DNA from: Embleya scabrispora
Lineage (GTDB): Bacteria; Actinomycetota; Actinomycetes; Streptomycetales; Streptomycetaceae
Reading direction: 5' to 3'
DNA: 64,000 nucleotides
Assembly: GCF_002024165.1 (NCBI RefSeq)
Contig: NZ_MWQN01000001.1
Span: 2,831,365-2,895,364 of the forward strand
A program made the position numbers and the translations under genes. Below the pieces are notes generated by a model. That model had not been told where the DNA came from and made no database searches. It saw only the letters and a list, made by a program, of their open reading frames with translations. Below are positions 9,292-17,114 of this stretch, in pieces; positions within the stretch are counted from its first letter, which is position 1; each line of letters begins with the position of its first letter.

Positions 9292-11487
9292 TTACGGAAC
9301 CGACGTCCCCTCCGTCACCACGGCCGGCATCCGCGGCGCGCGGGTCCCGTGCTGATACGCGAGTCGCGAGGGCCACCAGGTCTTCCAGCCGACCAGCATG
9401 ACCACGGCCGGCAGGGCGACGATCCGAATGAGCGTGGCGTCGAGCAGCACCGCACCCGCCATACCCACGCCCAACTGCTTGAACTCGATGAAGTTCAGCG
9501 AGGCGAGCAGGGCGAACACGGACACCATCACCATCGCGGCGCCCGTCACGACGCCCGCCGTTCGCGTGATGCCCTGTTCGACGGCGTCCCGGATGCCGAG
9601 CCCGCCGCGCGCGGCCTCTCTGATCCGGCTGACGACGAAGACGTGGTAATCCATCGACAGGCCGAGCAGGATCACGAAGAGCATCAGGGGCAGCCAGGCC
9701 ACCACCCGGCCCGTGGACTGGAAGTGCAGGATGCCCTCGGCCCAGGTCCGCTGGAAGATCAGCGCAAGCAGACCGAAAGACGCCACCGCGGACAGCACGT
9801 TGAGCACCACCGTGATCAGCGCGAGCACCAGGGACCGGAAGGCGATGGCCATGACCAGGAAGGTCATGGCCAGGGCAACCCCGAGGACCCAGGGCATCTT
9901 GGCGACGACGTTCGCCCGGTAGTCCACGTCGTACGCCACATCACTGCCGCCGACCGCGAACTCGGCGCCCTCGACGCTGCCGAGGGCATTCGGGGCGATG
10001 TCCTCGCGCAGCTTCGTCAGGGATTCGCGCGCCTTGCCGGAGCTGCTCTTGAAGCGCGTGCCGACGGCGATGGTGCTGACCGTGCCGTCCGTCGACGTAC
10101 GTACCAGCGGCTCCGGGGTCTGCACGAAGAGGTCGTCGTGCCGCGTGCGTTCGACCAGCGCGGCCACCGCCGTGCGCAGCTGCGCGGCCCGGTCGGCGGA
10201 GACCTTCACGGCGACGGTGTGCGTGTCGGCCGGGCTGGGGAACGACTTCGTCAGGCGCTCGTTGGCCTGCATCGCGGGGATCGACTTGGGCAGGTCGTCG
10301 ATACCGGTGGCCTTGAGCCGCAGACCGAGGGCGGGCAGCGCGAGGGCGAGGAGCACGCCGACGGAGAGCACGAGCGCGAGTACCGGGTGGCGCAACGACG
10401 GCTTGAGCATCGCCGACCACAGGCGAGGCTTGACGCCGCCTTTCTGCGTGAGCCGCCACACCAGGGGGACGCGCGGCTTGTCCAGGTAGCGGCCGAATTT
10501 GGACAGCATGGCCGGCAACACGGTCAGCGAGGCGCTGATCGCGATGGCGACGACCAGGATCGCGCCCGTGGCCATCGCCTGGAAGGCGATGTGCCCGGCG
10601 AAGTAGAGCGCGCACATGGAGACCATCACCACCAGGCCGGAGACGAGCACGGCATGGCCGGAAGTGGCCGCGGCGACCTCGATGGCATCGACCTCGTTGG
10701 CGCCGAGCGCCCGTTCCTCACGCTGCCGCTTGAGGTAGAAGAGTGAATAGTCGACGCCGATGGCCATGCCCACCAGGACGATGATGTGGGTCACCGGGCC
10801 CGGATCCGGCACGAACTGGGAGGCCGCTCCCCACAGGCCGAGTCCGGTCAGCACCGAGGACAGGCCCAGGACGACGGGGACGCTCGCGGCGACCATCGCG
10901 CCGAAGACGAAGACCATGACGAGCAGCGTCACCGGCAGACTCAGCACGGTCGCCCGGCGGCGGCCGTCGTCGAGGAGGTCGTTGAGCCCGGACCTGATGG
11001 ACCCTTCGCCGACCAGCTCCACGTGTACGTCGGAGTGCGCCTCTTGGGTCTTCTCCACGCTGTCGAGCAGCGGTCGCACCCGGCTGTCGGCGGTCTCGGG
11101 GTCTCCGTTGAGCGTCACCGGGACCAGCAGGGCCGAGCCGTCCGAGGCGAGTATCGGCTCGCCGATCGAGGCGATGCCCTTGTCGCCCTTCAGGCCGGAC
11201 ACCGTCTCGTCGGCCGCGGCTCGCGCCCTGGCCACATCGAGCTTGCCGATGTACGGCGTGACCAGGATGTTCTCCACCGCGCGGACCTGCAGACCGCCGC
11301 TCTTGGCGATGGCGGCGGCCCGGCCGGACTGGCCGATGGACAGGTCCGAGCTGGTGGCCTGCCGGGTACCCGTGGTGACGCCGACCGTCAGTGCCCCCAG
11401 GACGACCACAAGCCAGAGCGCGAGTGCCCACCAGGGGTGGACAGCGCTCCACCGCGCGGCCTTGGTGATCACGTTCCTGCCTTCCAC
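9292..11487 (-). CDS. MMPL-family RND-type membrane exporter
   Basis: The protein has 731 residues and the two-fold repeat of MMPL proteins: one N-terminal membrane helix (WWALALWLVVVLGALTVG), a large extracytoplasmic loop, a cluster of five or so helices with the GVDYSLFYLKRQREE motif, then a second helix, loop and helix cluster with the equivalent GLSMDYHVFVVSRIREA motif. These Asp-Tyr motifs are the proton-relay segments of the family. Start chosen: GTG 11487, with GGGGGAGG five bases upstream; a longer open frame to 11544 has no ribosome site. Family members export lipids and secondary metabolites using the proton gradient. The location between NRPS-cluster genes suggests product export and self-protection, but the substrate is an inference. 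The gene is 161 bp downstream of the PPTase gene on the same strand. Confidence 0.88.
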   Translation of the reverse strand: MEGRNVITKAARWSAVHPWWALALWLVVVLGALTVGVTTGTRQATSSDLSIGQSGRAAAIAKSGGLQVRAVENILVTPYIGKLDVARARAAADETVSGLKGDKGIASIGEPILASDGSALLVPVTLNGDPETADSRVRPLLDSVEKTQEAHSDVHVELVGEGSIRSGLNDLLDDGRRRATVLSLPVTLLVMVFVFGAMVAASVPVVLGLSSVLTGLGLWGAASQFVPDPGPVTHIIVLVGMAIGVDYSLFYLKRQREERALGANEVDAIEVAAATSGHAVLVSGLVVMVSMCALYFAGHIAFQAMATGAILVVAIAISASLTVLPAMLSKFGRYLDKPRVPLVWRLTQKGGVKPRLWSAMLKPSLRHPVLALVLSVGVLLALALPALGLRLKATGIDDLPKSIPAMQANERLTKSFPSPADTHTVAVKVSADRAAQLRTAVAALVERTRHDDLFVQTPEPLVRTSTDGTVSTIAVGTRFKSSSGKARESLTKLREDIAPNALGSVEGAEFAVGGSDVAYDVDYRANVVAKMPWVLGVALAMTFLVMAIAFRSLVLALITVVLNVLSAVASFGLLALIFQRTWAEGILHFQSTGRVVAWLPLMLFVILLGLSMDYHVFVVSRIREAARGGLGIRDAVEQGITRTAGVVTGAAMVMVSVFALLASLNFIEFKQLGVGMAGAVLLDATLIRIVALPAVVMLVGWKTWWPSRLAYQHGTRAPRMPAVVTEGTSVP

Positions 11488-11648
11488 GATTACCTCCCCC
11501 TCCTCGAAAGGAATACCCGGCACCAAAACGCGGTCCTGGCTCAAGAATCCGGCCGGTGCTTTACCATCGTGCTCTCGCGTCCTTGAATCTAGCGACGCTT
11601 CGGCACACGACCACGGGTACGACTACGCCTTTTTGAGGGGAGTTTCTT

Positions 11649-12431
11649 CTACTTGACACCCGGCCTGTGTCGCATGCCATCGGTTTCGGTCGGCGACATT
11701 GGGTACCACATCCTCGTTGAAACGTAAAAGGGCGCGTCACCGAGCAGTGCGACGGACCCCGCATATCCTTCGGGAAGCGGCAGGTCGGCAACTCTCCACG
11801 GTCCCGTGAGCGAACCCGAGCGGGAGTACACCGCGGCCTGCCGCGCGGAGTGGGCGACGGGGATCGCCATGCTTTCGGTGAGCCTGCCGCCCACCGCCTT
11901 CACACAGGCCTCCTTCCTGGTCCACAGCCGGGTGAAGGCGCCGTTCCCGTCGCGCGCCACCAACTCCCGCTCCTCGTCGCCGAAGAAGCGCCGGGCCAAG
12001 CGCTCGGCGTCCAGGTCCGGGCGGGCCAGTTCCACGTCCACCCCGACCGGTCGCGATGCAAGGGCGAGCAGGGCGATGCCGCCCGAGTGCGACAGGCTGA
12101 AGTGCAGGCCCGCCCCCTCGACGGCCGGCTTGCCCCACCGGCCGCGGGTGAAGCGCAGGGAGGCCGGCGGGCGGCCCAGACGCTCGCCGACGACGATCCG
12201 GGTCGCGGCGTGCGCGATCACGAAACGGCGCCGCATTCCCGGCAGCAGTCCGCGCTCGGCGCGGGCCTTCTCGTCCTCGTCGAGGAGATCTTCGAGGGAG
12301 GCCGGACAGTGGTCCGGGTCGTCCTCGTCGTCGAGCGCGATCCGCCAGACCTCCACGCGTTCCCGACCGTTCCCGTCCTCGACGCCCGACCGGTCGCGCG
12401 TGCGGTCACAGTCGCCGCGGTCCGCGCTCAC
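11649..12431 (-). CDS. Sfp-type 4'-phosphopantetheinyl transferase
   Basis: The enzyme moves the phosphopantetheine arm from CoA to the serine of carrier domains, which the NRPS T domains need. Diagnostic motifs are visible: FTRGRWGKPAV, LHFSLSHSGG, GVDVELARP (Mg-binding Asp/Glu) and FTRLWTRKEACVKA. The length of about 260 residues fits the Sfp/Gsp group. The start is uncertain: GTG 12431 gives the length used here, GTG 12356 gives a 235-residue protein starting MEVWRIALDD, which looks more like typical family N-termini. Neither has a clean Shine-Dalgarno. The three-heptamer array at 12627-12655 lies upstream on the same strand, so it is probably switched on with the NRPS and read through into the MMPL gene. 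Confidence 0.87.
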   Translation of the reverse strand: MSADRGDCDRTRDRSGVEDGNGRERVEVWRIALDDEDDPDHCPASLEDLLDEDEKARAERGLLPGMRRRFVIAHAATRIVVGERLGRPPASLRFTRGRWGKPAVEGAGLHFSLSHSGGIALLALASRPVGVDVELARPDLDAERLARRFFGDEERELVARDGNGAFTRLWTRKEACVKAVGGRLTESMAIPVAHSARQAAVYSRSGSLTGPWRVADLPLPEGYAGSVALLGDAPFYVSTRMWYPMSPTETDGMRHRPGVK

Positions 12432-12855
12432 CGGGAAGACGACCGTGACATGTCCACGGCGAGCGGCCCGAAGGCGCAAGCGTGGTGCGGGACGAAGCGC
12501 CGGCAGCGCCTCGGCCGGACAACGGTCGGCTGAAGTTCCCTCCGAAAAAAGGCAATCGGGAGAGTATCGGGAAGGCAGCCGGAAACCGCCGAGATCGACG
12601 TCATACCAACTACATTGGCGGAGAGCGCTGACGCCCAACTGACGGTGGACTGACTACAGTCCCGGTGGTGTCGCCGCTTTCCCGACAGAGCGCGCCCCGG
12701 GAGGGCCCGAGGCGCGTCGCGTAAACATCCGTCCGGCGTGCGCAATTGCGCGAACGGCGCGTGCACGGCGCGTGTGCGGTGGTTCCGACGCCCGCCGACA
12801 TTCGGCGGTATCGACGCCCGATTTCGGGGTGCTTCGACGACCTCTCCGTCGCCCG
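12432..12855. other. 424-bp gene-free stretch holding the PPTase promoter
   Basis: Apart from the heptamer array at 12627-12655 I see no coding or RNA feature. On the minus strand about 170-200 bases of leader would separate the predicted promoter from the PPTase start, which is long and adds to doubt about that start codon. Confidence 0.5.
12627..12655 (-). promoter_or_regulatory. SARP-type operator upstream of the PPTase gene
   Basis: GCTGACG (12627-12633), ACTGACG (12638-12644) and ACTGACT (12649-12655) repeat at exactly 11 bp. On the minus strand they read AGTCAGT, CGTCAGT, CGTCAGC toward the PPTase, with a weak -10 candidate CAATGT about 9 bp further on. The unit is the same as in the NRPS promoter. 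Confidence 0.65.
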
Positions 12856-13836
12856 TCAGGTCGTCGGGGTCGAAGTGGCGTCCGCCGTGCCGGCTCGGTT
12901 GTAGAGGGTGGCGATGTCGGGGCCGAAGCGGCTGCTGTAGGAGGTGAGGTCGTCGCCGCCCTCCTGGTAGCCGCCGATGACGCCGATCACCGTGCCCCGG
13001 CCGTTCGCGGGGTCGATGTCGGTGAGCATCGGACCACCGCTGGTGCCGTCGGGGAAGTCCGCGCAGTCGAAGCGCACCTGGGTGTCGGACAGGGCCGTGG
13101 TGGTGTTCTGGCAGCCGATCGGCTGCTCCTGGCCGTCCGGGTAGCCGATCAGTCGGGCCGCGCGGTCGAACGGAGAGTCGAAGGACACCTGTTCGGCGCC
13201 GGTCACCTCCTCGATCCGGTCGTCGGTGCCGGGGCGCCGCACCTGGAGGAACGCGACGTCGTAGGCCGGGTCCCGGTCCGAGACCCAGCGCGGGTCCACG
13301 TCGATCCGGGAGGGGACCCACACCCCGTACGGCATGAGCCCGTCGGAGTAGCCGGGGGCGAAGGCGACGTCGGACGCGAACGCCTCGCCGTAGACGCAGT
13401 GCGCGGCGGTGATCACCAGGTTCCGGTTCGGCGAGTGCACCACCGTCGCCGTGCAGAAGTGCTGCGGCTCCGCGCCGTCGTCCACGTGCAGGAGCGCGCC
13501 GATCGCCGGCGTCGGCGCGATGACGCCGGCCCGCAGCGGTTCGGACACCGGAAGCGGCTCGACCGCCTCCGAGGTGATCGTCGGCACGGGTGTCCCGGAC
13601 GGTGCCGTGGGCGCACCACCCAGCAGGCTCGCCGCGATGCGATCGCCCTCGGCCGGATCCGGCAGGTGATAGCCCCGGGCCGCGTCGCCGCCCGCCCGCG
13701 ACCTCGGATGTCCGGAGATCCGGCCCATCGAGGCCAGACCCGCCACCACCAGCACGGCGGCCACACAGAAGACGGTGCCGATCAGCAGTCGACTCCTTCC
13801 GGGGGTCGCTTCGGAATCCGCGGTTCGTCGCGACAC
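12856..13836 (-). CDS. Secreted or membrane-anchored trypsin-like serine protease
   Basis: The protein has 326 residues. A short basic N-terminus is followed by a hydrophobic helix (residues about 17-38, LLIGTVFCVAAVLVVAGLAS), acting as signal or membrane anchor. The catalytic triad of clan PA is clear: His146 in ITAAHCVYG, Asp193 in DPAYDVAFLQV and Ser266 in DGTSGGPM. Two more cysteines (NxxxGCQN and FDCAD) may form a disulfide. The fold resembles the V8/trypsin-like extracellular proteases common in actinomycetes; a substrate cannot be named. The start is GTG 13836 with only a weak ribosome site. The gene stands alone, and its relation to the NRPS cluster is unclear. Confidence 0.85.
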   Translation of the reverse strand: MSRRTADSEATPGRSRLLIGTVFCVAAVLVVAGLASMGRISGHPRSRAGGDAARGYHLPDPAEGDRIAASLLGGAPTAPSGTPVPTITSEAVEPLPVSEPLRAGVIAPTPAIGALLHVDDGAEPQHFCTATVVHSPNRNLVITAAHCVYGEAFASDVAFAPGYSDGLMPYGVWVPSRIDVDPRWVSDRDPAYDVAFLQVRRPGTDDRIEEVTGAEQVSFDSPFDRAARLIGYPDGQEQPIGCQNTTTALSDTQVRFDCADFPDGTSGGPMLTDIDPANGRGTVIGVIGGYQEGGDDLTSYSSRFGPDIATLYNRAGTADATSTPTT

Positions 13837-14284
13837 TCGATCACCATTCTCGGCGTAATTCGGCCTCGGCCCCAGGACGCTACCGGGTGGATCGATACCC
13901 GGGTAAGGACGAATCAGACCGCCGAACGCACGGTCACACGCTCGTGACGAGGTGTTCTTGCGACCGTCGCCCCAAACAGGTGGGAGGGGGGCGACGGTCG
14001 CAGGAAACCCCCGTCATCGCATGCCGGCTCGACGCCGTCTCTCCAAACCGCCCGACCGGCCCTGCGACCGTATCCCGGGGCTCGTCGCCGACGGCACCCC
14101 GGTATGGGTGATTTATGACTGGCTTAAGGAACCTCCGAGGCTCGGGCCCCCGCCCCTCGGCGACGGGCGGCCGGATCATGCCCTCGTGCCGAGGGGGCCG
14201 GCGCTGCCACACTTTCCTTGTTCCGCGGGGGTTGTCGGCGGGGTGTCGGCGGGGCGACGGCGAGCCGGAGAGGGCGGGGTACCG
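13837..14284. other. 448-bp divergent intergenic region
   Basis: It separates the protease (minus) and histidine kinase (plus). Its main structure is the perfect 15-bp inverted repeat at 13959-14002, listed separately. No small gene could be supported. Confidence 0.5.
13959..14002. repeat. Perfect 15-bp inverted repeat, 14-base spacer
   Basis: Arms at 13959-13973 and 13988-14002 are exact complements (one begins TGCGACCGTCGCCCC). It lies inside a divergent intergenic region, where a transcription terminator of either flanking gene is not expected. Alternatives are an operator, an RNA leader hairpin about 280 bases before the kinase start, or the relic of an end of a lost gene. Confidence 0.6.
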
Positions 14285-15916
14285 ATGGCGGGTTCCGACG
14301 ACTCGTGGTGGACGGTCCGCGCCCGGCTGCGGCTGATCTGGGTGCCGTGCGCGGCGGTGATGCTGGCCACGATCGCGGCGCTGGTGGTCGGACTGACCCT
14401 GGACGGCGACGCGCGCTCGCGCGGGCTGCTCCTGGTGCTCGGCGGCGACCTGTTGCTGGTGGTCGGGCTGACCGTGCTGATCGAGGCCGCGCTGCGACGC
14501 ACGGTGGAGCGGCCGCTGACCCAACTGGCCGATCCGAGCGAGCCGCCGAGCCGGGCCGCGCGCTACGGCAGTCGCGAGTTCGCCGCGATCGCCGGCGCGA
14601 TGGCGAGCCTGCGCGCCCGGGCCCACGCCGGCGAGGACCGGGCCCGGCGGGAACGCGAGCACGTCGCCACGCTGACCGCCGTGATCGCCGAGCGGGACCG
14701 GGAGTCGGCCGCCGAGCGCGAGCGGGCCCGGGAGTCGGCGCGGGAGCGGGACGAGTTGCGCGCCCGGCTCGACGAACAGGACCGGCGCGCCCGACTCGCC
14801 CAGGCCGATCTCGACCAGTTCGCCCACGCCGCGACGCACGACATGCAGGATCCGCTGCGCCGGATCGTGTCCTTCGGACGCATGCTCCAAGAGCGCTACG
14901 AGGACGTGTTGGACCGGCGCGGCCGGCAGTACATCGACTTCACCATCGACAACGCGCGCCGACTCCAGATGCTCATCGACGAGATGGTCACCCTGACCGA
15001 GGTGGGCCGCTCGCGCGCGGAGAGCGTCGCGGTGGATCTGGACGAGGTGGTCCGGCTGACGTGGTCGGACATGGCGGATCGGGTCGAGGACACCGGCGCC
15101 GAGTTGGCGCACGCCGAACTGCCGGTGGTGGACGCCGACCCGGTGCTGCTGGCCACCCTGATCCGGCATCTGCTCGGCAACGCGGTCAAGTTCGCCCGCC
15201 CGTACGAGCGCCCGCTGGTACGGGTCGACGCCGAACCGGCCGCGGAGGGGTGGCGGATCACCATCACCGACAACGGGATCGGCATCCCGGCCGAGTCGGC
15301 GGAACGGGTGTTCGTGGCCTTCCGCCGACTGCACCCGCGCGAGACGTACACGGGAAGCGGGATCGGCCTGGCGATGGCCAAGCGCATCGTCGAACAACAC
15401 GGCGGCCGGATCGCGGTGGACACCGAGTACACGGCGGGCACGCGGATCGTATTCACGCTGCCGAAGCGCTCGGCGCAGGACGCGGAGCCGGAGGGCGTGG
15501 CGCCGGAAGGCACGGAACCGGAGAACGCGGAGTCGGAGGACGCAGAGCCGAAGTACGCGGAGCCGGAGTACGGACAGCCGGAGCCGACGATCCCCGCCCC
15601 CGGGAAACCCGGCCCCACCGCCTCGACCGAGCCGCCGCACCCGACCGAACGCACCGACCTCGACGCACCTCCCGAGCCCGCCGAAGCCCCCGCCTCCCTC
15701 GACCCCGACCGATCCTTCACCGACGAACCGGAGCCGATCGAACCCGTTCGCTTCACGGATCCGTCGAACCACGAACCGCTCGCGTACGTTTCCGTTGCGT
15801 CGGCGCCGCGTGAACGACCGGCGCCGGGAACGACGACGGAGGCAACCCATGCGAGCGACGGACCCGAGCACCGACCCGACGACCGTCGACCCGACGGACA
15901 CCCCGTCGACGAGTAG
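14285..15916 (+). CDS. Sensor histidine kinase with phytochrome-like H-box and acidic repeat tail
   Basis: The protein has 543 residues. Two membrane helices lie near the N-terminus (about residues 16-38 and 47-66), then a charged coiled coil (about 120-180, many Glu/Arg), then HisKA with His185 in FAHAATHDMQDPLRR, and a HATPase domain with HLLGNAVKFAR (N box), DNGIGIP (G1) and GSGIGLAMAKRIVEQHGG (G2). The HDMQDPLR form of the H-box is typical of phytochrome-type and related kinases. After about residue 395 comes an unusual low-complexity tail of short A/E/P repeats (EPEGV, EPENA, EPKYA, EPEYG), probably unstructured. There is no adjacent response regulator, so it is an orphan kinase. The start is ATG 14285 behind GGAGAGGGCGGGG. 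Its last 68 bases overlap the next gene. Confidence 0.85.
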   Translation: MAGSDDSWWTVRARLRLIWVPCAAVMLATIAALVVGLTLDGDARSRGLLLVLGGDLLLVVGLTVLIEAALRRTVERPLTQLADPSEPPSRAARYGSREFAAIAGAMASLRARAHAGEDRARREREHVATLTAVIAERDRESAAERERARESARERDELRARLDEQDRRARLAQADLDQFAHAATHDMQDPLRRIVSFGRMLQERYEDVLDRRGRQYIDFTIDNARRLQMLIDEMVTLTEVGRSRAESVAVDLDEVVRLTWSDMADRVEDTGAELAHAELPVVDADPVLLATLIRHLLGNAVKFARPYERPLVRVDAEPAAEGWRITITDNGIGIPAESAERVFVAFRRLHPRETYTGSGIGLAMAKRIVEQHGGRIAVDTEYTAGTRIVFTLPKRSAQDAEPEGVAPEGTEPENAESEDAEPKYAEPEYGQPEPTIPAPGKPGPTASTEPPHPTERTDLDAPPEPAEAPASLDPDRSFTDEPEPIEPVRFTDPSNHEPLAYVSVASAPRERPAPGTTTEATHASDGPEHRPDDRRPDGHPVDE

Positions 15917-16322
15917 TGCCGCACCCACGCGGCGGATCGTGCTCTGCGGCGCCCTCGTCGCGGCCGGCGGCGCCACGCTGGTGGCCTGCGGTGGCGGCGA
16001 CGACGCCAAGGACGACGCCCCCGCCGCCGACAAGGTGCTGGGCCCGGTCGGTGACGTGCCGGTCGGCGGCGGCAAGGTCTACGACGACGCCAAGGTGGTG
16101 GTCACCCAGCCCACCGCCGGCGACTTCAAGGCGTTCAGCGCCGTGTGCACCCACCAGCAGTGCCTGGTCGGCAGCGTCTCCGGCGGGCGGATCCACTGCC
16201 CCTGCCACAACAGCGACTACGACGCGAACACCGGCGCCGTACTCGGCGGCCCGGCGCCGCGCCCGCTCGCGGCCAAGCCGATCGCGGTCACGAACGGTCG
16301 GATCGTCCTCAAGCCCGCGTAA
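15849..16322 (+). CDS. Rieske [2Fe-2S] protein with Tat-like signal and lipobox
   Basis: The protein has 157 residues. CTHQQC at about 100-105 and CPCHNS at about 117-122 give the two Cys and two His ligands of a Rieske cluster. The N-terminus has TRRIVLCGALVAAGG followed by LVAC, a twin-arginine-like signal with a lipoprotein cleavage site, so a cofactor-loaded lipoprotein on the outer face of the membrane is expected. This is the common actinobacterial small Rieske protein, not a QcrA subunit, which would be longer and have more membrane helices. The start is ATG 15849 with GGAGG six bases upstream; it overlaps the kinase gene by 68 bases in another frame, so the two are probably co-transcribed. 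The redox partner is unknown. Confidence 0.88.
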   Translation: MRATDPSTDPTTVDPTDTPSTSSAAPTRRIVLCGALVAAGGATLVACGGGDDAKDDAPAADKVLGPVGDVPVGGGKVYDDAKVVVTQPTAGDFKAFSAVCTHQQCLVGSVSGGRIHCPCHNSDYDANTGAVLGGPAPRPLAAKPIAVTNGRIVLKPA

Positions 16323-16436
16323 CCGACCGGCTCCGCCCGTGCCCGTGTCGGCGAACTCGAACCGGTACTTCCCGGCAAATCCGGGAAAGGGGATCAAATA
16401 GGAATTATCACGCACATCGGATGTTGGGAGGCGGCC

Positions 16437-17012
16437 ATGACAGGCTTGGACGAGGCGCTGCCGGTCGACCATCGACTCGGGCAGGTCTACCGGTACGGCG
16501 GCGGCTTCATGGGCGTCGTGCTGATCGTGTTCGGCGTCCTGGGCTTCACGCACAACGTCGGCTTCTTCTCCACCACCGGACGCGAGGTCGCGGGCATGTC
16601 GACCAACGGCGCGCTCAGCCTGATCTCGGTCGTGGTCGGCGCGATCCTGATCCTCGGCGCGATCATCGGCGGCAACACCGCCTCGACGGTGAACGTCGTG
16701 GTCGGCGCGCTGTTCGTGATCAGCGGCTTCGTGAACCTGGGCCTGATCGGCACCCCCGACATCAACTTCCTGTCCTTCAAGATGCCGAACGTCATCTTCA
16801 GCTTCGTGGTCGGTCTGCTGGTGATGACGTTCGGCCTGTACGGGCGGGTCAGCGGCCATCTGCCGCACGACAACCCGTATTGGCGCTCGCGCCACCCGGA
16901 AGAGGCGGCCCGCGAGGACGCCTTCCGCCGCCGGGCCTCGGTCCTGACCCGCGACGGCGCGTCCACGCCCGGGACGAGCCGGTCCCGCCCCGGCATCGCC
17001 GGCGGCCACTGA
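16437..17012 (+). CDS. DUF4383-type four-helix membrane protein
   Basis: The protein has 191 residues and four hydrophobic segments (about 22-42, 60-80, 84-104 and 120-140) with short loops, then a basic cytoplasmic tail containing HPEEAAREDAFRRRAS. This matches the small integral membrane family annotated DUF4383 in actinobacteria, for which I know no biochemical role. The start is ATG 16437 with GGGAGG five bases upstream. It is 114 bp downstream of the Rieske gene and followed by a strong stem-loop, so it could be the last gene of the kinase-Rieske transcript. Confidence 0.75.
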   Translation: MTGLDEALPVDHRLGQVYRYGGGFMGVVLIVFGVLGFTHNVGFFSTTGREVAGMSTNGALSLISVVVGAILILGAIIGGNTASTVNVVVGALFVISGFVNLGLIGTPDINFLSFKMPNVIFSFVVGLLVMTFGLYGRVSGHLPHDNPYWRSRHPEEAAREDAFRRRASVLTRDGASTPGTSRSRPGIAGGH

Positions 17013-17038
17013 GTTCCCCGCGGCGGACGAGCACCGCA

Positions 17039-17088
17039 CGCGCGAAGGCGCCGGAACGAAGACCCTCTCGTTCCGGCGCCTTCGCGCG
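17039..17088. terminator. Bidirectional terminator, 21-bp perfect stem
   Basis: Arms 17039-17059 and 17068-17088 pair without mismatch around an 8-base loop, between the converging DUF4383-type and MFS genes. It is the longest perfect stem seen in the window. Confidence 0.8.
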
Positions 17089-17114
17089 GACGCACCCCCG
17101 CGGGCCCCGCCCGC

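Noticed and set aside
13934-16075. Long minus-strand frame opposite the histidine kinase
   Set aside because: No recognisable domain; composition typical of antisense frames in GC-rich DNA, and the kinase motifs are clear on the plus strand.
15849-16322. QcrA Rieske subunit of the cytochrome bc1 complex
   Set aside because: The protein is too short, has only one N-terminal hydrophobic segment with a lipobox, and no qcrB or qcrC gene is adjacent.
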